NCBI GenBank assembly: GCA_951812895.1
Contig: OX638333.1
Span: 4,444,001-4,508,000 of the forward strand
Reading direction: 5' to 3'
DNA length: 64,000 nt
Source of the DNA: an uncultured Roseovarius sp.
GTDB lineage: Bacteria; Pseudomonadota; Alphaproteobacteria; Rhodobacterales; Rhodobacteraceae
Position numbers and translations under genes: made by a program
The notes under the pieces: model-generated
The model's input: the letters and a program-made list of their open reading frames with translations, nothing else
The model's database searches: none
Told to the model about the DNA's origin: nothing
Part shown: in pieces, positions 1 to 7,771 of the stretch
Numbering within the stretch: position 1 is the first letter of the stretch
How the letters are laid out: each line of letters begins with the position of its first letter

Positions 1-202
1 GAACAACGGGATGCTGGCCCATACCCAGATAGTCGTTGCCACACCATACCGTAATCTCTTGCTCGGATCCGTCGGGACGACGCCAGACCGCATGCGGAAA
101 CTGGCCCTTTTGGCGTTCGATATCGATAAAGGTCCGGTACCGGCCTTCATCGTGCAAACGGGCAATTGCCTCATCAAGCTTTGCGGTAAAATCCACCGAC
201 AT
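1..202 (-). CDS. hemA: 5-aminolevulinate synthase, N-terminal part (runs off the window)
   Basis: Reading leftward from an ATG at 200-202, the first 67 residues begin MSVDFTAKLDEAI and contain GRYRTFIDIERQ, FPHAVWRRPDGS and VWCGNDYLGMGQHP. This is the typical start of the pyridoxal-phosphate enzyme that condenses glycine and succinyl-CoA into 5-aminolevulinate, the first step of heme and bacteriochlorophyll synthesis by the C4 (Shemin) pathway. That pathway is characteristic of alphaproteobacteria. An AAAAGGGG ribosome binding site lies directly before the ATG. The catalytic lysine region is outside the window. The gene diverges from the M20 peptidase at 421. Confidence 0.9.
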   Translation of the reverse strand, partial: MSVDFTAKLDEAIARLHDEGRYRTFIDIERQKGQFPHAVWRRPDGSEQEITVWCGNDYLGMGQHPVV

Positions 203-420
203 CCCCTTTTCGTTTCACCCGGTTTGCTGGTCGCTGCAGGCCCCATAGCCTGCCCAATTATAACCCGCCTCAGGCAGTTCAGATAGTTATAGGTCTCATA
301 CCCTTCCCGCAACAGGTAACAAAATGCCACGGGGGGCCGCTTTGATATGGATCATCCACTAGACAGTGCCGCCCGGGCTGTTACCTTCGCCGCGTCTATC
401 ATTACCTGCCGGAGCTTTCC

Positions 421-1797
421 ATGCCCATTGACGCCGTTCTGTCGCAAATTGACGACCAATTGCCCACCGCCATCGACCGCCTGATGGAGTTATTGCGCAT
501 TCCATCGATCTCAACAGATCCTGCCTATGCAGACCAATGCCAGGCCGCAGCCGATTGGCTGGTGAACGATCTTCAAAGCATTGGAATACAAGCGGAAAAA
601 CGACTGACACCCGGCCACCCCATGGTTGTAGGACACATTGACGGCCCGGGTCCTCACCTGCTGTTTTATGGCCATTATGACGTCCAGCCGGTTGATCCTC
701 TGGATCTGTGGCACAGCGATCCGTTCGCTCCTGAGCTTCAGGAGACCGATGGCGGCCAGGTGATCAGGGGACGCGGATCTTCGGATGACAAAGGGCAGCT
801 TATGACCTTTGTCGAGGCCTGCCGCGCTTACAAAGAAGTGAACGGTGCGTTACCCTGCAAAATTACCTTCTTTTTCGAGGGTGAGGAAGAATCAGGCTCG
901 CCCTCGCTGATCCCGTTTCTGGAAGAAAACGCAGCTGAGTTAAGCGCCGATATCGCACTTGTCTGTGACACCTCAATGGTTGCTCCGGGTGTGCCCTCCA
1001 TCGCATCTCAACTGCGCGGCATGCTCAAGGATGAGTTTACCATTCATGGGCCGCGAATTGACCTGCATTCGGGCCATTACGGCGGTCCTGCCCTGAACCC
1101 GCTAAAGGAATTGTCCCACATCATCGCATCTTTTCATGATGATCAGGGCCGCGTCGCCGTCGACGGCTTCTACGAAGGCGTGCACGAGGTTTCTGACGAA
1201 TTGTTACGGCAGTGGGAGAGCTGCGGCTTTGACGAAGACGCCTATCTCAGCCTGCCGGGCTTTACCCGCCCGCATGGAGAAGCAGGATATTCCACACTGG
1301 TCCAGCAATGGGCCCGCCCGACGCTGGAAATCAACGGGATGTGGGGCGGTTATCAGGGGGTTGGCTCAAAAACTGTGATCCCTGCAGAGGCACATTGCAA
1401 ACTGACCTGCCGTTTGGTTGGGGATATGGACCCTGATGTGCTGCGCGAAAGGGTCCGCAAACATGTAGAGGACCGACTGTCCCCTGATGCACGGATCGAA
1501 TGGGATCAGGATCTGGAGGGGTCTCCGGCCTCGGTGATGAATACCGACCGCCCTGAGTTCGAGCTGGCCCGTCAGGCCCTTAGCGATGAATGGAACCGCG
1601 AAGCAGTGTTCTCGGGCATGGGTGGATCGATCCCCGTTACACGATTCTTCACGGACATTCTTGGGCTTGATTCGATGCTCATCGGATTTGCACAAGAGGA
1701 TGATGCAATTCACTCACCCAACGAGAAGTATAACGTCGAAAGCTTCCACAAAGGCATCCGCAGCTGGGCACGAGTGCTGGAAAAACTGGCAGGATAG
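421..1797 (+). CDS. M20 family zinc dipeptidase / metallopeptidase
   Basis: The 458-residue protein has the M20 layout: a zinc-ligand histidine in GHYDVQP (about residue 80), a bridging aspartate in SSDDKGQ (about 122), the catalytic and ligand glutamates in EGEEESGS (about 155), and the last ligand histidine in IHSPNEK near the C-terminus. A dimerisation-domain stretch, DLHSGHYGGPALNP, lies in the middle. No signal peptide is seen, so a cytoplasmic peptide hydrolase is likely. M20 members also include deacylases, so the exact substrate is not fixed. It is a monocistronic host gene, divergent from hemA. Confidence 0.88.
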   Translation: MPIDAVLSQIDDQLPTAIDRLMELLRIPSISTDPAYADQCQAAADWLVNDLQSIGIQAEKRLTPGHPMVVGHIDGPGPHLLFYGHYDVQPVDPLDLWHSDPFAPELQETDGGQVIRGRGSSDDKGQLMTFVEACRAYKEVNGALPCKITFFFEGEEESGSPSLIPFLEENAAELSADIALVCDTSMVAPGVPSIASQLRGMLKDEFTIHGPRIDLHSGHYGGPALNPLKELSHIIASFHDDQGRVAVDGFYEGVHEVSDELLRQWESCGFDEDAYLSLPGFTRPHGEAGYSTLVQQWARPTLEINGMWGGYQGVGSKTVIPAEAHCKLTCRLVGDMDPDVLRERVRKHVEDRLSPDARIEWDQDLEGSPASVMNTDRPEFELARQALSDEWNREAVFSGMGGSIPVTRFFTDILGLDSMLIGFAQEDDAIHSPNEKYNVESFHKGIRSWARVLEKLAG

Positions 1798-1903
1798 CGG
1801 AGGGCTCAGGCCCACCTTGCCACGCTTGGTAGGGTGGGTACCGACCCACCATTCGCAACCCAACGCAAACAACGACCAAGAACTATTCGAAATCGAGGAA
1901 AAG

Positions 1904-1980
1904 TGGCGCGGTTGACGGGGCTCGAACCCGCGACCCCCGGCGTGACAGGCCGGTACTCTAACCAACTGAGCTACAACCGC
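1904..1980 (-). tRNA. tRNA-Asp (GUC), copy 1
   Basis: The minus strand folds as a full cloverleaf of 77 nt with the CCA encoded. The acceptor stem is GCGGTTG/CAACCGC, the D arm is GCTCAGTTGGTTAGAG, the anticodon stem-loop is CCGGC-CTGTCAC-GCCGG with GTC in the anticodon position, and the T loop is TTCGAGC. It is identical in sequence to the second copy 36 bp away. Confidence 0.95.
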
Positions 1981-2015
1981 GCATACGCCAGAATGTTCAT
2001 CGGATCGGACAGCGG

Positions 2016-2092
2016 TGGCGCGGTTGACGGGGCTCGAACCCGCGACCCCCGGCGTGACAGGCCGGTACTCTAACCAACTGAGCTACAACCGC
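2016..2092 (-). tRNA. tRNA-Asp (GUC), copy 2
   Basis: This is a second complete 77-nt tRNA-Asp, identical to the one at 1904-1980 and in the same orientation, separated by a short spacer. Tandem tRNA-Asp genes like these are probably cotranscribed, this copy first. Neither copy shows a neighbouring integrase or a split end. Confidence 0.95.
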
Positions 2093-2599
2093 TCGCTGCC
2101 CGCCCGGGTAACCCCAAGCGTGATGCGCTTCTTATGATGCGGACCGCCCCCCGTCAAGCGCCCTCAGACCGAATTGGCGGCTTTCTTGACGCTAAACGAA
2201 TTGCTTAAATCAGATTTCCTTTAACCTGATTCACTTATGGCGAAAAACCGCCTCTCATCACATCTGTGTGGCGTCGATTCCAAATTGTCTGATGTCTTAG
2301 TTCTTATGAGACATTTGCCGATTAGTTTCGATATCGAACCGGTGCAATTTCCCACACCCGAACGGCCCCGTACAACGAGAGGCTGAAAAAATTTTACCCC
2401 TCTGCAATTCTGTATAATAAGTATGATTATTTTATGAATGGATGGCGGTAACAATCCTCAGAGTGCGTCCCGCCATCCGACGTCTTGTAACTCGTAAACC
2501 TGCCTCACGTGAAAAGGACCGACGCTGCATCACTATTTGACTAATTACTCAAAACGTCAATATAAATGACTCGTGGTCCGTAATTAAGGATTTTAACCT
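2093..2599. other. intergenic region between tRNA-Asp genes and the Xre-type regulator
   Basis: About 500 bp without a convincing gene. The part next to 2093 should hold the promoter of the leftward tRNA pair and the 2500-2599 end the promoter of the rightward regulator. The DNA at 2400-2440 is AT-rich (tgtataataagtatgattattttatg) in keeping with a promoter, but no operator was identified. Confidence 0.5.
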
Positions 2600-3328
2600 G
2601 TGCTCGATTTTCACGAACGCCTCCGCTCTTACATTCACGATTCTCCCTATGACTACCGCAGTCTATCGCTCGAAATCGGTCAGGGAGAACGTTATATCTC
2701 AAACCTGCTATCCGCCAAAAGCGATCCCGGATACTCAAGCGTTGTAAAGATTTGCTCGGTCCTTGGCCTGACGCCAAACATGATGGCAGGCCTCAGCGAC
2801 CAGATCTCACTTTCTGCGGAAGAGATCGACAACAACATTGTTACGGCACAGGCGGAGCGCATTCTGACTGCCATCTCACGCGAAGCGCATCGCAAGCTTT
2901 CGCAACGCGGCGTACATCCTCTGATTGACGATGTTCTGACGTGGTGGCACCAGCAGCATGGTGTTCTGAGTAATTTCGACGGGCTTGCGGAACATGTAGA
3001 CCTCTACGTCGCACCAGAACCATCATCAGCGCTGCCAGAGCCCTATCAGGTTGGGCAAAAAAGCCTTGCTGCCAAATCCTTCGGGATCGAAAGCGCCGAA
3101 CATCTGCGTTATCTCTTTACAACCTTCGATGAAAATCTGTTCGAGCAGGTCAGACTGGCCCATGTTGAAACCACCCGCGGCGATCCACAGCTTTCAATTC
3201 AGGAAATCGATGTCGTTCTGCCCCGGCACACCTTTCCGCTACGCTTCACCTACAAACGCCTGTTGCTGCCGGTCAAAGACACCGATGGCAACAGCTACGT
3301 GCTGAATTACTCACAAGCTCTGGAGTGA
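2600..3328 (+). CDS. Xre-family transcriptional regulator with long C-terminal domain
   Basis: The 242-residue protein starts at a GTG preceded by AAGGA. Residues 10-60 form a Cro/C1-type helix-turn-helix (SLSLEIGQGERYISNLLSAK then VVKICSVLGLTPNMMAGL). The C-terminal 100 residues alternate strands and helices (SIQEIDVVLP, RFTYKRLLLPV) and may be a PAS-like sensing domain, which is an inference. It ends overlapping by 18 bp the convergent gene at 3311-3997. It belongs to the host side of the prophage boundary. The target genes are not evident. Confidence 0.72.
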   Translation: MLDFHERLRSYIHDSPYDYRSLSLEIGQGERYISNLLSAKSDPGYSSVVKICSVLGLTPNMMAGLSDQISLSAEEIDNNIVTAQAERILTAISREAHRKLSQRGVHPLIDDVLTWWHQQHGVLSNFDGLAEHVDLYVAPEPSSALPEPYQVGQKSLAAKSFGIESAEHLRYLFTTFDENLFEQVRLAHVETTRGDPQLSIQEIDVVLPRHTFPLRFTYKRLLLPVKDTDGNSYVLNYSQALE

Positions 3329-3997
3329 TCCGGCATAGTACCGCATCATATGTTCAAGATGCGGCGCAGATAACGCAACCAGCCATTCGGCATCTCCACG
3401 ACCCTTTGGTGCGGGCTTGGCCCATTTCGCCACGCCAGGAAGTTGCAGTGTAAAGCCATAGCTGGTTGCAAACCCGGCTTTGACATCCCGGTCACGCATC
3501 ATCGCATAGATCCAGTCCACCGGCCATTTCGCAGCAATCGAACAGTGCAGCAAAAACATCAGATGCCGCAAACGCTGCCGCGACCCACGCCAGCCCGGAC
3601 GGACATACAGCTCTCCAATATAGGCCAGACGCCCGTGAAATTCCGGCGGCATCGCATCTGTGAACCCGACCAGCGTATGACCATGTGCATGGGGATAATG
3701 CCGGCGCATCGTGCGCACCATATAATCACGCACCGATTCCCGCCCTACATTGTCATATCGCGTTGCAATCGCGGTGATGTATTCCCCGCGCTCTTTCATA
3801 AACAGCCAGAATCCGCTTTCTTCGGTGAAATCGTTGTAAGCGCCCGACAATTTCGGTGTCAGCCCCTCCTTCCCCATTTCGCGGGTCAGTCTTTCCGCAC
3901 GCGCAAAGTCAGTGATGGTTTCCACCTCGATCTCAGCCTCGGCCAACGCGCCGAGACATTCTCCTCCGACTTTGATCAGATCAAGCGAATTGCCCAT
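3311..3997 (-). CDS. GNAT-like protein of unknown substrate
   Basis: The 228-residue protein contains AYIGELYVRPGWRGSRQRLRHLM (about residues 126-148), which resembles the strand-4/helix-3 acetyl-CoA pyrophosphate loop (RxxGxG-like) of GNAT acyltransferases, followed by a plausible last strand (ATSYGFTLQLPG). No close family is recognised. It is the last host gene before the tRNA-Val fragment and overlaps the 3' end of the regulator convergently. Function remains open. Confidence 0.6.
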   Translation of the reverse strand: MGNSLDLIKVGGECLGALAEAEIEVETITDFARAERLTREMGKEGLTPKLSGAYNDFTEESGFWLFMKERGEYITAIATRYDNVGRESVRDYMVRTMRRHYPHAHGHTLVGFTDAMPPEFHGRLAYIGELYVRPGWRGSRQRLRHLMFLLHCSIAAKWPVDWIYAMMRDRDVKAGFATSYGFTLQLPGVAKWAKPAPKGRGDAEWLVALSAPHLEHMMRYYAGSLQSL

Positions 3998-4222
3998 AGC
4001 CCCATTTCTGTGTCTGCTGCTCTGTGTCTGACGACAACGTTTGGTTGCGTTTTACACACCTAGCCTCAAAGCGTGGCATAGGAAAAGGTTTTCAGCCCAT
4101 CCAAACAGGATCGCGATCCTGAATATGGCAGAAAAACCAGACAGCCCCTACAGTACGGTGCGCAGTGAATTGAACACTGTCGACCAAGCTAAAGCGGTTC
4201 GATCAAAAAGAAGAAGGGGAAA

Positions 4223-4273
4223 TGGTGGGTCGTGAGAGGCTCGAACTCCCGACATCTTCGGTGTAAACGAAGC
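4223..4273 (-). other. 3' half of tRNA-Val (UAC): likely prophage attachment site remnant
   Basis: The minus strand reads from the anticodon stem-loop (CTTCG-TTTACAC-CGAAG, anticodon TAC) through the variable region and T arm (GTTCGAGC) to the acceptor GACCC-ACCA. The D arm and 5' acceptor half that should lie at 4274-4300 are absent, the DNA there being unrelated. A displaced tRNA 3' half is the usual scar left by tyrosine-recombinase integration into a tRNA gene. Its orientation puts the inserted DNA on the right, so the intact tRNA-Val should lie at the far end of the insertion, which is not in the window. Confidence 0.75.
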
Positions 4274-4427
4274 GTCCCCTGCGCAAGCTACTGTAATATC
4301 TTGAGGCAAACGCTTCTTTTTATGAACTCTATGGGCATATTCGCCATTTGTTCAGGTTCAAGCAGGTTCATTGAACCTACATACACTTCGTAAACTTAAG
4401 TCCGACCCCACAACACCCCTGACAGCC

Positions 4428-4706
4428 TCACTCCTGCACCACCTTGATCTTAGGCGCAGGACTTCCATCCTCATGCACGCGAAACCAGCGGATGCTGCAT
4501 AGACGACCTGCACATTCGGAACATTCAAACTCACGCTGTAGATCCTTGAACGTGGTGCAGTAATGGAATTTCTCGTGAATCTTCTGCGGAAGAACGTCGC
4601 GTTTGTGATTGCAGGCAAGGCATTCGACCACAAGGATATCCGCGCCTGTCAGGTGAAACAGCTTCCGACTAAAGAGAAAACCTTGGGTAACTTCTGTTCT
4701 CGCCAT
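4428..4706 (-). CDS. small zinc-ribbon phage-type protein
   Basis: The 92-residue protein has two cysteine pairs (CLACNH and CSEC, followed by GRLCSIRWFRVH), suggesting one zinc-binding knuckle. The ATG at 4706 has no good ribosome binding site. The DNA shared with 49445 onward begins only 3 bp upstream, at 4709. The gene therefore appears to have been cut from its original 5' context by recombination and may not be expressed normally. Confidence 0.55.
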   Translation of the reverse strand: MARTEVTQGFLFSRKLFHLTGADILVVECLACNHKRDVLPQKIHEKFHYCTTFKDLQREFECSECAGRLCSIRWFRVHEDGSPAPKIKVVQE

Positions 4707-4708
4707 AA

Positions 4709-5064
4709 GGAGAACGGATACGGAACATCAAGGCGGGGCGTCAAGGTTAAAACGGGTTTGATGACCACCAGCCATGCGCGGAAATTGCCAGTGCCAATAC
4801 CGCGATCACGAGAGCGATGGTTGCTTTACGGTCCGCTAGGATATTCGAACGCCTGGTTAGTTCGCGCTCAGCCAAAAGCCGATCAATCGAACCGGCTGGC
4901 CAAGTTGAAATGTACTGAATCAGATCGTCATCGGATAGTCGGCGTAGGGTTTCGGGCTTTCCGTCGGGCATATTGTAGAGTGTCGTCTCGGCCATCCAGT
5001 TCTCCTTGTGTAAAACAAAGATAAGCATTCAAGCTGTCAGTTTCCACCTCCGCAATCAGGCTCC
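4709..5064. repeat. dispersed repeat, partner at 49445-49802
   Basis: About 355 bp is almost identical to 49445-49802 and covers the small membrane-protein gene and its upstream region, with a few base differences. The similarity starts sharply at AGGAGAACGG in both places and ends after CAATCAGGCTCCT. It is one of several segments shared between the left arm and the 49.4-51.3 kb cluster. Confidence 0.9.
4747..4995 (-). CDS. small membrane-anchored phage protein (copy 1)
   Basis: Residues begin MAETTLYNMPDGKPETLRR. The ATG at 4995 is chosen because AGGAGA sits 7 nt upstream. The 82-residue product has a charged N-terminal 60 residues (DDDLIQYISTWPAGSIDRLLAERELTRR) and a C-terminal membrane helix (ALVIAVLALAISAHGWW). 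A nearly identical copy lies at 49484-49732. Function unknown. Confidence 0.65.
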   Translation of the reverse strand: MAETTLYNMPDGKPETLRRLSDDDLIQYISTWPAGSIDRLLAERELTRRSNILADRKATIALVIAVLALAISAHGWWSSNPF

Positions 5065-5268
5065 TTACTTTGTGTGAACAACAATTGCGCCGATCAAAGT
5101 CAAAGGAACTGCCGCCATCGCAACAATACCCCACCAATCGGCGTCATGCATCAAGCCGTTTACTACCCACGGATCACCGCCAAATGCCACATGGCCGAAG
5201 TATGACATGCTCGCCATGAAAAGAGCGGTAAGCAGACCCACAAAAGCTCCTATCGCCGATTTAGTCAT
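5065..5268 (-). CDS. small two-helix membrane protein
   Basis: The 67-residue protein starting MTKSAIGAFVG has two hydrophobic stretches (AFVGLLTALFMASMSYFG and WGIVAMAAVPLTLIGAIVV). The ATG at 5268 follows GGAGGATCTG, a strong ribosome binding site. It has no copy elsewhere in the window and sits between two repeated segments. No family recognised. Confidence 0.55.
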   Translation of the reverse strand: MTKSAIGAFVGLLTALFMASMSYFGHVAFGGDPWVVNGLMHDADWWGIVAMAAVPLTLIGAIVVHTK

Positions 5269-5284
5269 CAGATCCTCCAATTAG

Positions 5285-5494
5285 TTAAGTTTGATTTCCA
5301 TGCATGGCGTAGTGATCTGCTGCAGCTTTCAACACCTCAGACACCATGCGACGCCCTTCAGCTTTCTGTTCGTCCGACATTCCATCGAAGTCCGGCAGAG
5401 GTTCACCTTGGGAGATAGAATAGTCTTCTGCACACCTCATAAGCGCCGCCTCGCCTGCATCAATCATGCCGGTTGTGATCTTTATGCGTACCAA
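5285..5494 (-). CDS. 69-residue conserved phage protein, copy 1
   Basis: The reading frame begins at a TTG (5494) with GGGAG about 10 nt upstream. An internal ATG at MIDAGEAAL is the alternative start. The acidic, helical product (AEDYSISQGEP, GMSDEQKAEGRRMVSEVLKA) has no recognised domain. Identical proteins are encoded at 6120-6329 and 50726-50935, always directly downstream of the antitoxin-like 80-residue gene. Confidence 0.6.
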   Translation of the reverse strand: MVRIKITTGMIDAGEAALMRCAEDYSISQGEPLPDFDGMSDEQKAEGRRMVSEVLKAAADHYAMHGNQT

Positions 5495-5513
5495 CGGTCA
5501 TCGCTCCCTTGAA

Positions 5514-5756
5514 TCATATGTAGGCACCAGCATCTAGGCCATCCCAGACACGGTGCAGTTCATCAGCTTTGCCCGCTGCTATGAGGTCAACAGGCAGTTG
5601 GTTTGCAAGAAGCGGTTGAGGCAGGTTGAACCACTTAACCGCGTCCTCGAATTCGTAATATTCAGTGAGGCGCTTGAACATGTCGACGGTTTCTTGAGAC
5701 GCGCGGCGACGATCGTCCTCCATCGCTTGGTAAAGCTCATTGCGTATTTCACCCAT
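5514..5756 (-). CDS. orphan MbcA/ParS-like (DUF2384-type) antitoxin domain protein, copy 1
   Basis: In this 80-residue protein the second half (AVKWFNLPQPLL, LPVDLIAAGKADELHRVWDGLDAGAYI) matches the pattern of the toxin-binding domain of MbcA/ParS/Xre antitoxins: a W-L/F-x-x-P segment, then P-x-D-L-I-A-x-G, then a helix ending G-A/V-Y/F. It lacks an obvious N-terminal DNA-binding domain, and no RES-domain toxin is encoded nearby. Identical copies lie at 6349-6591 and 50955-51197. A phage-borne solo antitoxin could neutralise host RES toxins; that is inference. Confidence 0.55.
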   Translation of the reverse strand: MGEIRNELYQAMEDDRRRASQETVDMFKRLTEYYEFEDAVKWFNLPQPLLANQLPVDLIAAGKADELHRVWDGLDAGAYI

Positions 5757-5770
5757 AGCTCAGTCGCTCC

Positions 5771-5884
5771 TTATTGATGTTCAGCCCAATCCATTAGGCG
5801 GTCGCCAGTCTTGAACAAAACGAACCCGATCCAATGAACCAGCCTAGCAATTCCGAGGCGCTTTGGTCGCGTGTACGGTGACAT
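5771..5884 (-). CDS. 37-residue small protein, copy 1
   Basis: An ATG at 5884 preceded by AAAGGAGACGTC opens a 37-codon frame (MSPYTRPKRLGIARLVHWIG then FVLFKTGDRLMDWAEHQ). The product is basic at the N-terminus with a short hydrophobic centre and may sit at a membrane. The strong ribosome binding site and conservation in three copies (also 6606-6719 and 51212-51325) support it. Confidence 0.55.
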   Translation of the reverse strand: MSPYTRPKRLGIARLVHWIGFVLFKTGDRLMDWAEHQ

Positions 5885-5897
5885 CAAGACGTCTCCT

Positions 5898-6101
5898 TTA
5901 TCGTGAGTTCGCGCGATCCCGGATCACACGATTTTGGTTTTCAATTTTGCGGTCAAAGACCAAAGGATCAACATCCCTCTCGCTAAAAACGAAAGGCAGC
6001 TTTCCCGGCTTGCGACACATGCAATAGCCGTCCGCGACAGCCAATACCTTTACGTCGCCACCATCGCCCGGATACGAGAACCAATCGCCACTCACTGCCA
6101 T
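5898..6101 (-). CDS. 67-residue phage protein, copy 1
   Basis: The ATG at 6101 has GGAGACGATTTG before it. The product (MAVSGDWFSYPGDGG, LAVADGYCMCRKPGKLPFVF) looks like a small beta-rich domain with a DWFSYPG motif. A second identical copy lies at 50504-50707. Its function is unknown. Confidence 0.6.
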   Translation of the reverse strand: MAVSGDWFSYPGDGGDVKVLAVADGYCMCRKPGKLPFVFSERDVDPLVFDRKIENQNRVIRDRANSR

Positions 6102-6119
6102 CAAATCGTCTCCAATTAG

Positions 6120-6329
6120 TTAAGTTTGATTTCCATGCATGGCGTAGTGATCTGCTGCAGCTTTCAACACCTCAGACACCATGCGACGCCCTTCAGCTTT
6201 CTGTTCGTCCGACATTCCATCGAAGTCCGGCAGAGGTTCACCTTGGGAGATAGAATAGTCTTCTGCACACCTCATAAGCGCCGCCTCGCCTGCATCAATC
6301 ATGCCGGTTGTGATCTTTATGCGTACCAA
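6120..6329 (-). CDS. 69-residue conserved phage protein, copy 2
   Basis: Encodes the same protein as 5285-5494, with the same TTG start and upstream GGGAG. The copy is intact. Confidence 0.6.
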   Translation of the reverse strand: MVRIKITTGMIDAGEAALMRCAEDYSISQGEPLPDFDGMSDEQKAEGRRMVSEVLKAAADHYAMHGNQT

Positions 6330-6348
6330 CGGTCATCGCTCCCTTGAA

Positions 6349-6591
6349 TCATATGTAGGCACCAGCATCTAGGCCATCCCAGACACGGTGCAGTTCATCA
6401 GCTTTGCCCGCTGCTATGAGGTCAACAGGCAGTTGGTTTGCAAGAAGCGGTTGAGGCAGGTTGAACCACTTAACCGCGTCCTCGAATTCGTAATATTCAG
6501 TGAGGCGCTTGAACATGTCGACGGTTTCTTGAGACGCGCGGCGACGATCGTCCTCCATCGCTTGGTAAAGCTCATTGCGTATTTCACCCAT
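6349..6591 (-). CDS. orphan MbcA/ParS-like antitoxin domain protein, copy 2
   Basis: Encodes the same 80-residue protein as 5514-5756, including the PVDLIAAGKADELHRVWDGL toxin-binding pattern. No toxin partner is adjacent. Confidence 0.55.
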   Translation of the reverse strand: MGEIRNELYQAMEDDRRRASQETVDMFKRLTEYYEFEDAVKWFNLPQPLLANQLPVDLIAAGKADELHRVWDGLDAGAYI

Positions 6592-6605
6592 AGCTCAGTC
6601 GCTCC

Positions 6606-6719
6606 TTATTGATGTTCAGCCCAATCCATTAGGCGGTCGCCAGTCTTGAACAAAACGAACCCGATCCAATGAACCAGCCTAGCAATTCCGAGGCGCTTTG
6701 GTCGCGTGTACGGTGACAT
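6606..6719 (-). CDS. 37-residue small protein, copy 2
   Basis: Identical in sequence to 5771-5884; the ATG at 6719 follows GGGAGACGTC. It is the first gene of the second repeat unit. Confidence 0.55.
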   Translation of the reverse strand: MSPYTRPKRLGIARLVHWIGFVLFKTGDRLMDWAEHQ

Positions 6720-6735
6720 CAAGACGTCTCCCTTA

Positions 6736-7029
6736 TCAAATATCTACAAACACGCGCCACTGCCGACCATCGGCGCGAAGGTGATCCACTGCCGCCGTGA
6801 AGTCGTCGGCGCTCTTGAGCGCAATACTAGGCGGCTCTGTGTTGTGGCCACAGCACGAATGTCGGGTCCGTATACCAAGGGCCCACAACCCTTCGATCAC
6901 CTCTGAGATACATGAGTCCACACAGACAGTCGGTTGATCTGTGTCGGGAAAATGCTTGGCGTGATCTAAGACCACTTCCGATATAGAGCCGCCGCGTTCA
7001 GGCTGATTGTATGACTGACAATTACACAC
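6736..7029 (-). CDS. 97-residue cysteine/histidine-rich phage protein
   Basis: The frame opens at GTG (7029) with AGGGAG upstream. It contains VCVDSCISEVIEGLWALGI and RHSCCGHN, a pattern met in small phage proteins where an Asp/Cys/His set could bind metal. The C-terminal part (DDFTAAVDHLRADGRQWRVF) looks like a small alpha/beta fold. Function unknown. It continues the minus-strand run of tiny genes. Confidence 0.6.
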   Translation of the reverse strand: MCNCQSYNQPERGGSISEVVLDHAKHFPDTDQPTVCVDSCISEVIEGLWALGIRTRHSCCGHNTEPPSIALKSADDFTAAVDHLRADGRQWRVFVDI

Positions 7030-7041
7030 CGCTACGCTCCC

Positions 7042-7197
7042 TTATCGTTGAGTAAAGCACTCATCGGCCTCACTCTTTGTTAAGCCCAGATCGCAATATT
7101 TGCAGCGCGCCGTGCCGTCATTTTTTCGAACCCAATGATGCAACGCACCTTTGAGGCTAGACTTGGGACATTCGTATATCCAAGGCTGGCTTTGCAT
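7042..7197 (-). CDS. 51-residue zinc-finger-like protein
   Basis: An ATG at 7197 with AAGGAGACC upstream opens a 51-codon frame. The product has CP...HH...CKYC (WIYECPKSSLKGALHHWVRK then GTARCKYCDLGLTK), typical of a small zinc ribbon in phage proteins. It was found by reading between its neighbours and fits the tight minus-strand gene spacing. Confidence 0.6.
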   Translation of the reverse strand: MQSQPWIYECPKSSLKGALHHWVRKNDGTARCKYCDLGLTKSEADECFTQR

Positions 7198-7211
7198 TCG
7201 ATTAGGTCTCC

Positions 7212-7757
7212 TTACTCATCTTGTAGATTCAGCGGGCGCTTACCCGGTGCATTTGGATCACGCTTGGAATTGCCAGTGTGTTTGATCACCACATCCCGTG
7301 CCCATGAATTCGGCAGATCGGGTTCGCCCATCATCTCTCTGACATCAGGCATGAACTCGGCAGGCTTCTTAGGTCCGTGCCAATAATCGACAATCGTTTT
7401 AACCTGCGCCGGTGTCGGTTGCTTGTATTTGAGGTTGCCGCCCTTGCGCGGCTCAACAGCCACGTTATCCATGGGAGACAGCCCCCTCAGCGTCGAAAGC
7501 TCGCCCGTTCGCGAGGCATCTATGGGTGAGTGCCCTACCACCTCGAAACTGGGTGTCAGGCGGGATAACTGCCGCATCACATCGGCGTTCAATATCTTGG
7601 GCTGGATCATGACAATCGTGTCGTAGGGCCGGAACGCGACAAACGCGACATCCTTTTCTGACAGCACCGAAACGACCTGAGCGGGCGACCATACGCGGTC
7701 TACCCCGGCCTCCAGTAATGCGCCGTGTTGCGCTTTTGAACCGATTCCATGCCTCAT
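7212..7757 (-). CDS. hypothetical protein, weakly resolvase-like
   Basis: In this 181-residue protein the segment KAQHGALLEAGVDRVWSP is reminiscent of the N-terminal fold of serine recombinases, but no catalytic serine motif is present. The C-terminus (NLKYKQPTPAQVKTIVDYWHG) looks like a DNA-binding tail. A second frame to 7794 (MEIVDLIVQASPNEAWNRFK) could supply an alternative N-terminus by frameshift. It faces the AT-rich repeats at 7772-7866 and is the first gene of the leftward small-gene operon. Confidence 0.5.
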   Translation of the reverse strand: MRHGIGSKAQHGALLEAGVDRVWSPAQVVSVLSEKDVAFVAFRPYDTIVMIQPKILNADVMRQLSRLTPSFEVVGHSPIDASRTGELSTLRGLSPMDNVAVEPRKGGNLKYKQPTPAQVKTIVDYWHGPKKPAEFMPDVREMMGEPDLPNSWARDVVIKHTGNSKRDPNAPGKRPLNLQDE

Positions 7758-7771
7758 TTGGTGAGGCTTGC

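Larger units (their letters stand above)
5277..5897. repeat. three-gene repeat unit, copy 1 (others at 6113-6733 and 50719-51340)
   Basis: About 620 bp occurs three times with essentially identical sequence, here and at 6113-6733 and 50719-51340. Each copy encodes the same three small minus-strand proteins (69, 80 and 37 residues). Copies 1 and 2 are in direct tandem, separated by the 68-residue gene at 5898-6101, which also precedes copy 3. Confidence 0.93.
6113..6733. repeat. three-gene repeat unit, copy 2
   Basis: A direct repeat of 5277-5897 at an offset of 835 bp, with the same three genes and the same upstream AAGACGTCTCC. The two diverge only at the edges, where neighbouring DNA differs. 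Confidence 0.93.

Noticed and set aside
3443-4063. 206-codon plus-strand frame opposite the GNAT-like gene
   Set aside because: Antisense to a coherent protein, and no ribosome binding site was found.
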